DNA from: CANLWN01 sp039815505
GTDB lineage: Bacteria; Bacteroidota; Bacteroidia; Flavobacteriales; Flavobacteriaceae
DNA: 11,132 nt
Assembly (NCBI GenBank): GCA_039815505.1
Contig: JBCBZE010000087.1
Coordinates: forward strand, 1-11,132
Direction: 5' to 3'
The notes beneath the pieces are model-generated. The model was not told where the DNA came from. It ran no database searches and saw only the letters and a list, made by a program, of their open reading frames with translations. This document shows, one piece after another, positions 6,883-11,132 of this stretch; within the stretch, counting starts at the first letter, position 1, and every line of letters begins with the position of its first letter. A program made the translations under genes and the position numbers.

Positions 6883-8739
6883 ATGGAAGAAAAGAAACTA
6901 GATATAAATTCTATAATTGGCTTTGTGCTTATTTTTGGTATACTGATCTATATGTTCTACCAAAATCAACCGACCCCTGAGGAGATCGAGGCAAAAAAGG
7001 CAGAACAGGAACAGGTAGAAGCAGCCAAAGAACAACAAAAATCACAGGATACAGCTCCTTTGGCCCAACAGCCCGCCATAAACCTTCAGGATTCTGCCGC
7101 GGTAGCCGACTACAAGGGTTCCGTAGGGGCTTTTGGCTTTACGACCACTTCCGATACGGTTACGGAGTTGGCGAACAATGTGTTGTATCTAAAAGTAAGC
7201 AACAAGGGTGGACAGATCGTAGAGGCCAAAATGAAGAATTTTGTCACCTATGATTCCGTTCCCGTATATTTGGTCAAGGATGGCAATGCCAGTTTTGCAT
7301 TGGATTTTTCTACTTCCGATAATCGTGTTTTGAGCACGGGCGATCTTTTTTTTGAGCCTTCTTTAACCGAGAACAATGGGGTTCAGGTACTTTCCATGAA
7401 GGCCAAGGTATCTCCCAATCAGTTTTTGGAGTATCGATATGAAATGAAACCAGATGATTATTTGGTGGATTTTACGATTCGTTCCCAAGGTCTTAATGGT
7501 ATCATCAACAGTGGTTCACCCATAAAGTTAGATTGGAAACTCAAGGGCATTCGTCATAACAAAAGTATCCAATATGAAAATCGATATACCCGTTTAACCT
7601 ATAATCATGAAGATGGAAAAATAAGTAAACTTTCCGAAAGCAGTGACGATGAGGAAAACGAGGAGCAAATAAAATGGTTGTCCTATAGGCAACATTTTTT
7701 TAGTTCCATCCTAGCGTCAAAAACACCATTTAAAACGGCCGAACTCACTTCTAAAAACCTTGTGGAAGATGAGGATAGGACCATGGGCTTTACCAAAGCA
7801 TATCATTCTTCCGTACCTCTAGAACTTCAGGGGGGGGAGCTTTCTTATAATATGCACTGGTATTATGGACCAACGGACGTAAAAGTACTTTCACAGTACA
7901 AAGAACTGGGGCTTGCCGATTCCATTCCCTACGGATGGGGAATTTTTGGCTGGATCAACAGATATATATTTACACCCCTATATACCTTTTTGAGTTCTTT
8001 TCTTCCCTATGGATTGGCCATCGTTGTCATGACTATATTGGTTCGTTTAGCCATGTCCCCGGCAACGTACAAGTCTTATTTGTCCCAGGCAAAAATGAAA
8101 GTTTTGAAACCGGAGATTACCGAATTGGGGGAGAAATTCAAGGATAATGCCATGAAAAAGCAGCAGGAGACCATGAAATTGTATAATAAAGCCGGTGTAA
8201 GCCCTATGAGTGGTTGTATTCCCGCCGTGCTACAGATGCCTATTTTCTATGCTCTTTTTATGTTCTTCCCAACTTCTTTTGCTTTGCGCCAAAAATCGTT
8301 TTTATGGGCAGAAGATCTTTCGTCCTATGATACTATTTACAATTTACCTTTTAATATTCCCTTTTATGGAGATCATATCAGCTTGTTTCCCATTTTGGCA
8401 TCCGTTGCCATTTTCTTCTATATGATGATGACCACTGGGCAGAATATGCAAACGCAACCTGGAATGCCCAACATGAAATTTATCATGTACCTATCACCAC
8501 TGATCATGTTGATATTCTTCAATAATTATGCGAGTGGTTTAAGTCTCTATTATTTTGTTTCCAATCTAATTACCATAGGTATTATGTTGGTGATCAAAAA
8601 GTTTATTTTGGACGAGGACAAAATTCATGCCCAGATTCAGGAAAACAAAAAGAAACCTAAGAAAGAAAACAAGTTCCAAAAGAAAATGCGTGAGATGATG
8701 GAACAGGCCGAGGAACAAAAAAAGGCAGGTAAACGATAG
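6883..8739 (+). CDS. yidC: Membrane protein insertase YidC
   Basis: YidC inserts and folds inner-membrane proteins, alone or with the Sec translocon. The 618-residue protein has the Gram-negative layout. A first membrane span lies at about residues 10-27, followed by a charged, Gln/Glu/Ala-rich linker (30-60) and a large periplasmic beta domain (about 75-340). The conserved five-helix insertase core begins near 362: FTPLYTFLSSFLPYGLAIVV, with the conserved groove arginine at Arg388 (ILVRLAMSP), a cytoplasmic helical hairpin (about 400-435), then SGCIPAVLQMPIFYALF (443-459) and further spans at about 500-515, 534-547 and 551-572. The C-terminal tail (about 576-618) is Lys-rich, a feature that in some YidC proteins helps ribosome contact. 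It lies 73 bp after pyrG, an order common in Bacteroidota, and has its own promoter. It looks intact. Confidence 0.98.
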   Translation: MEEKKLDINSIIGFVLIFGILIYMFYQNQPTPEEIEAKKAEQEQVEAAKEQQKSQDTAPLAQQPAINLQDSAAVADYKGSVGAFGFTTTSDTVTELANNVLYLKVSNKGGQIVEAKMKNFVTYDSVPVYLVKDGNASFALDFSTSDNRVLSTGDLFFEPSLTENNGVQVLSMKAKVSPNQFLEYRYEMKPDDYLVDFTIRSQGLNGIINSGSPIKLDWKLKGIRHNKSIQYENRYTRLTYNHEDGKISKLSESSDDEENEEQIKWLSYRQHFFSSILASKTPFKTAELTSKNLVEDEDRTMGFTKAYHSSVPLELQGGELSYNMHWYYGPTDVKVLSQYKELGLADSIPYGWGIFGWINRYIFTPLYTFLSSFLPYGLAIVVMTILVRLAMSPATYKSYLSQAKMKVLKPEITELGEKFKDNAMKKQQETMKLYNKAGVSPMSGCIPAVLQMPIFYALFMFFPTSFALRQKSFLWAEDLSSYDTIYNLPFNIPFYGDHISLFPILASVAIFFYMMMTTGQNMQTQPGMPNMKFIMYLSPLIMLIFFNNYASGLSLYYFVSNLITIGIMLVIKKFILDEDKIHAQIQENKKKPKKENKFQKKMREMMEQAEEQKKAGKR

Positions 8740-8818
8740 TGTTTTCTTTTATTGAAATTGGAATTAAACCTTTGTACGGGTTTATGGTCTTATTAGGGTA
8801 ATCAACAAAATATAAGCC

Positions 8819-9394
8819 ATGAAATATGTAAAGTATGTTATCGCACTCTCTTTGGTATTGTTTCTTTACCCAACACATGAAACCCAAGCAAATTCCATTG
8901 AACAAAGAAATGTTGTTGAAATAAATCCCGATGACCAGACCAGGCCAAGGGTCAGAAGAAAAAGGCGTAGGGTCAGGAGAAGGGTAAGACGTAGGGTAAA
9001 GCGCAGGACACTTAGGCGTTTACCCGCGAATACAAGGGCCATAGTCTATGGAAATACCTCCTATTACCCGGTAAATGGCATGTATTTTATATCCCGCAGG
9101 GGCGCTTATGTCAGAGCGTTTCCACCCCGTGGCTTTAGGCTAAGGACATTACCCGTAGGATTTGTACCGGTGATAGTGAACGGAACCACGTATTCCTATG
9201 CCCAAGGAACCTTTTATAAACAAACCGAAGATGCCTATGAGATTGTCGCCCCACCCAAGGGGGCCATTATAGGGGAACTTCCCGAGGATGCCGAGGAAAT
9301 AAACTTTGATGGTATTCCCACCTACGAACTTAACGAGACATTGTATAGGGCCATTGAGGACGGATATGAGGTAATAGGTGAGTTGGAAGAATAA
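8819..9394 (+). CDS. Secreted Arg-rich protein with three degenerate repeats (DUF6515-like)
   Basis: This is a 191-residue exported protein of unknown function. Residues 1-24 form a signal peptide (cleavage near QA/NS). Residues 42-67 are extremely arginine-rich, with a tetrapeptide-like RVRR/RVRR/RVKR pattern and only a few non-basic residues. Three related units follow: about 77-120, 121-163 and a shorter 164-191. Each has a Gly-x-x-x-Tyr start, a Tyr-rich middle and a (G/A)Y-hydrophobic strand; the first two continue into a PP-x-G...LP turn (FPPRGFRLRTLP; APPKGAIIGELP). This resembles the DUF6515 type of short beta repeats, though I hold that name loosely. The first unit is basic and the last two are acidic. 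The gene starts 79 bp after yidC, after an A-rich leader, and ends in a strong terminator. Its position behind yidC does not by itself imply a shared role. Confidence 0.88.
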   Translation: MKYVKYVIALSLVLFLYPTHETQANSIEQRNVVEINPDDQTRPRVRRKRRRVRRRVRRRVKRRTLRRLPANTRAIVYGNTSYYPVNGMYFISRRGAYVRAFPPRGFRLRTLPVGFVPVIVNGTTYSYAQGTFYKQTEDAYEIVAPPKGAIIGELPEDAEEINFDGIPTYELNETLYRAIEDGYEVIGELEE

Positions 9395-9430
9395 AAAAAG
9401 CCCGGAACGCAGAGGTCCGGACTTTTGTTT
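9395..9430 (+). terminator. Intrinsic terminator after the Arg-rich repeat gene
   Basis: The arm AAAAGCCCGGA (9396-9406) pairs with TCCGGACTTTT (9416-9426) with one C/A mismatch, around a 9-base loop, and is followed by GTTTT. It begins directly after the stop codon of the gene ending at 9394 and would end the yidC-side transcription unit. Confidence 0.85.
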
Positions 9431-9588
9431 TAAGTAAGTTTAGTATGGTAAGATTTGGGATTCCAAATATGGCACTTAGTACGAACTAAAAAAAAGAATA
9501 GTTGTAAAGGGTTTGTTTTTGTATGCTAACTGTTCCCTTTATGATGTATGGTTTTTTAAACCCATGTGGACCTAAGGTGTTTCCCATT
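9431..9588. other. Intergenic spacer between two convergent terminators, no gene seen
   Basis: This 158-bp stretch between the two terminators is A/T-rich and has no credible open frame. Only short, weak hairpins are visible, such as ATTTGG/CCAAAT (9453-9468) and AAAGGG/CCCTTT (9506-9540). I see no RNA gene. Confidence 0.6.
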
Positions 9589-9618
9589 AAAAAACTTCCC
9601 TTGGTCACTCAAGGGAAG
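9589..9618 (-). terminator. Intrinsic terminator of the FAS1 lipoprotein gene
   Basis: Read on the minus strand, CTTCCCTTG pairs perfectly with CAAGGGAAG (9 bp) around the 6-base loop AGTGAC and is followed directly by six T (9589-9594 on the plus strand). It lies 20 bp past the stop codon of the lipoprotein gene. Confidence 0.9.
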
Positions 9619-9637
9619 CTATAGTTATGGTACTATT

Positions 9638-11047
9638 TTAGTTTGTTGTGTTGGGCGATAATACCGTATCTATCAAATGGATCACACCATTATTGGCCTG
9701 TACATCCACAAATATGATTCCAATCCCGGAATTTCCGGCCCCATCCGTAATATTGGCAATATTAGCCCCCGTTCCCGGTAAGCTGATGGTAATGGCATCA
9801 CCTTCGGAGGTGGGCACCGATGCACCATTGGTCAAATCTTCCGCCCTAATGTTTCCATCTATGATATGATGTAATAAAATAGTGGTCAGTTCGCTTCCGT
9901 CAATTTCATCCACGCCATTGACCCCAAGGGAAACCAAAAGATTGTCAAAAGCGGTATTTATTGGGGCAAAAATCGTTGAAGGCCCTGTTGCCGATAAAAC
10001 GGTGGAAACAAAATCTACATCCGTGGAGGCGGCATCCAAGGCTGTGATCAAAGGGGTGAAATCAGGATCGGCGTTGGCAAAAGTGGCTAAGGTCGGAAGA
10101 TCAATTACACCATCCACCAAATGTACAATACCATTCGTCGCAACTACATCTGCATTCCCATCTTTAACAGTACTTGTTCCGTTCAATAAAACCCCGTCCA
10201 GGGTATTGACAAATATGTTGAGGTTGTCCCCATCCGTATTGGTGGCCGCAGTGGTCATATCATATGAAGTTTCAAATTCCGTACTTAAAATGGCGGTATT
10301 CAATAGGATATGATTAAAGATTACATTGGAAATTTCGTTACCATCGGGATTACTAAAATTAATGGAAGATTCATTGTTGGGAGCGAATAGGGTGTAAGGT
10401 CCTTCTCCCGAGAGTATATCCAAAAAGTCCGTATCCGGTGTTCCATCCCCCAAAGCATCTACAAATTCTATAAGATCATCATTGGCCATGACATGATCGG
10501 AAACCGTGGGAAGACCAATAACGGCATCCACTATATGAACAACTCCGTTGGAAGCATCCAAATCCGGTACGGTTACCGTACTGCTTCTGTTGATGCTTAC
10601 ACCATTTGTGGTGCTGATCAATACACTTAAATTATTGCCTCCCACGCCAGCTGTGGATAAGGAGCTCACATAACCTGTATTTAGACTATTGGAAAAGTTT
10701 TCCCCAGCGACCACATGATTAAGTAATACTTGGGATAGGACATCGGTTGGGATATCACTTAACGCCCTGCCATCCAAAAAGATTTCAAATGCGGTATTTG
10801 AGGGGGCAAAAACGGTAAAAGGTCCTTCGCCGCTTAATACCGTGGTCAGATTTCCGTCCGCTGCTTCAAGGGCCGCTACCAAACTGCTTAATTCCGGATT
10901 ATCTTGGGCAAGTTCCAAGAGGGTAGGACCGGTTTGTTGGGTGGGTCCCGGATCTGTTGATCCTTCATCATCGGATGAGCAGGAGGTGGTAAGAAGTAAG
11001 GCTAATAGGAAAAAAGGAAATTTGTAAACTTGTAACATCTTTTTCAT
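9638..11047 (-). CDS. Surface lipoprotein with three fasciclin (FAS1) domains
   Basis: This is a 469-residue lipoprotein. The signal peptide ends LTTSC, making Cys23 the lipidation site, and the SSDDEGS that follows fits the flavobacterial surface export signal. A short Pro/Gly/Thr linker leads to three FAS1 domains at about residues 43-180, 185-318 and 322-466. Each carries the two FAS1 landmarks: TVFAPSNTAF (78-87), TLFAPNNESS (219-228) and TIFAPINTAF (358-367); then NGVVHIVDAVIGLP, NGIVHLVDGVIDLP and NGVIHLIDTVLSP near the domain ends. The FAP motifs lie 141 and 139 residues apart. The middle domain is shortened after its first motif. FAS1 domains commonly mediate cell or polysaccharide adhesion, so a role in surface attachment is likely but inferred. 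ATG 11047 was chosen over the in-frame ATG at 11038 because it gives the fuller basic start (MKKML). No consensus promoter was found upstream. Confidence 0.95.
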   Translation of the reverse strand: MKKMLQVYKFPFFLLALLLTTSCSSDDEGSTDPGPTQQTGPTLLELAQDNPELSSLVAALEAADGNLTTVLSGEGPFTVFAPSNTAFEIFLDGRALSDIPTDVLSQVLLNHVVAGENFSNSLNTGYVSSLSTAGVGGNNLSVLISTTNGVSINRSSTVTVPDLDASNGVVHIVDAVIGLPTVSDHVMANDDLIEFVDALGDGTPDTDFLDILSGEGPYTLFAPNNESSINFSNPDGNEISNVIFNHILLNTAILSTEFETSYDMTTAATNTDGDNLNIFVNTLDGVLLNGTSTVKDGNADVVATNGIVHLVDGVIDLPTLATFANADPDFTPLITALDAASTDVDFVSTVLSATGPSTIFAPINTAFDNLLVSLGVNGVDEIDGSELTTILLHHIIDGNIRAEDLTNGASVPTSEGDAITISLPGTGANIANITDGAGNSGIGIIFVDVQANNGVIHLIDTVLSPNTTN

Positions 11048-11051
11048 AACG

Positions 11052-11060
11052 TTTTTTTTT
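11052..11060 (-). promoter_or_regulatory. A9 tract in the leader of the FAS1 lipoprotein gene
   Basis: On the minus strand nine consecutive A end 4 bases before the ATG at 11047. Bacteroidota genes often use A-rich leaders in place of a Shine-Dalgarno site, so this probably supports translation start. Its length also makes it prone to slippage. Confidence 0.45.
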
Positions 11061-11132
11061 AGGTATATAATTGTTAATCAACACCATATAATAGTAGTGG
11101 TGAGTACAAATTCCTATCAACGTTAAATAATG

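Noticed and set aside
8767..8774. AACCTTTG as a -7 element for the Arg-rich repeat gene
   Set aside because: The first position of TAnnTTTG is wrong and no TTG lies 17-23 bp upstream; evidence is too weak to list as a promoter.
9453..9540. Small hairpins between the two terminators as a possible small RNA
   Set aside because: Stems are 5-6 bp, no promoter consensus precedes them, and the region is A/T-rich enough for these to arise by chance.
9882..10313. Plus-strand open frame of 143 codons opposite the FAS1 lipoprotein
   Set aside because: It is antisense to a clear three-domain protein; its Ser/Val/Thr-rich translation reflects the codon pattern of the real gene.
11082..11102. CACCA/TGGTG inverted repeat upstream of the FAS1 gene as an operator
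   Set aside because: Only five base pairs with an 11-base spacer; not distinguishable from chance.

Overview
The window reads as a chromosomal stretch from a member of the Flavobacteriaceae (Bacteroidota), probably a marine one. Four observations support this. The -7/-33 promoters fit the Bacteroidota pattern TTG-N17-23-TAnnTTTG. Translation starts lie behind A-rich leaders instead of Shine-Dalgarno sites. Two lipoproteins carry the Cys-Ser-Ser-Asp-Asp start typical of surface-exported flavobacterial lipoproteins. The gene order pyrG-yidC is common in this class. No mobile element, CRISPR array, tRNA or rRNA is visible, and no gap between genes exceeds about 245 bases.

Layout. Positions 1-1160 hold two minus-strand envelope genes: a lipoprotein resembling DUF6252 that is cut by the window edge, and a 170-residue secreted protein of unknown function with a coiled-coil segment and a possible ferredoxin-like C-terminal domain. 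A 239-bp divergent intergenic region (1161-1399) holds a consensus promoter and a nested dyad. Positions 1400-3958 are a two-gene signalling operon: a histidine kinase with secreted TPR repeats (LytS-type kinase core) and a LytTR response regulator. It converges, with only 4 bp between stop codons, on a minus-strand Tat-exported TIM-barrel protein related to hydroxypyruvate isomerase (3963-4829). Positions 4880-8739 are the housekeeping core: a small DUF3820 protein, CTP synthase (pyrG) and the membrane insertase YidC. Next comes a secreted Arg-rich protein with three degenerate repeats (8819-9394) ending at a clear terminator. The window closes with a minus-strand surface lipoprotein carrying three FAS1 (fasciclin) domains (9638-11047), also with a clear terminator.

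How the genes relate. Most of the non-housekeeping genes act at or outside the cytoplasmic membrane: two lipoproteins, two secreted proteins, a periplasmic sensor and a Tat substrate, and YidC itself inserts membrane proteins. The kinase and regulator are almost certainly a cognate pair, but their target genes cannot be read from the sequence. I see no clear novel multi-gene system. The points most worth a second look are the 8-bp perfect dyad around the likely pyrG promoter, the dyad upstream of the kinase operon, the charge-polarised Arg-rich repeat protein, and the unrecognised 170-residue protein.
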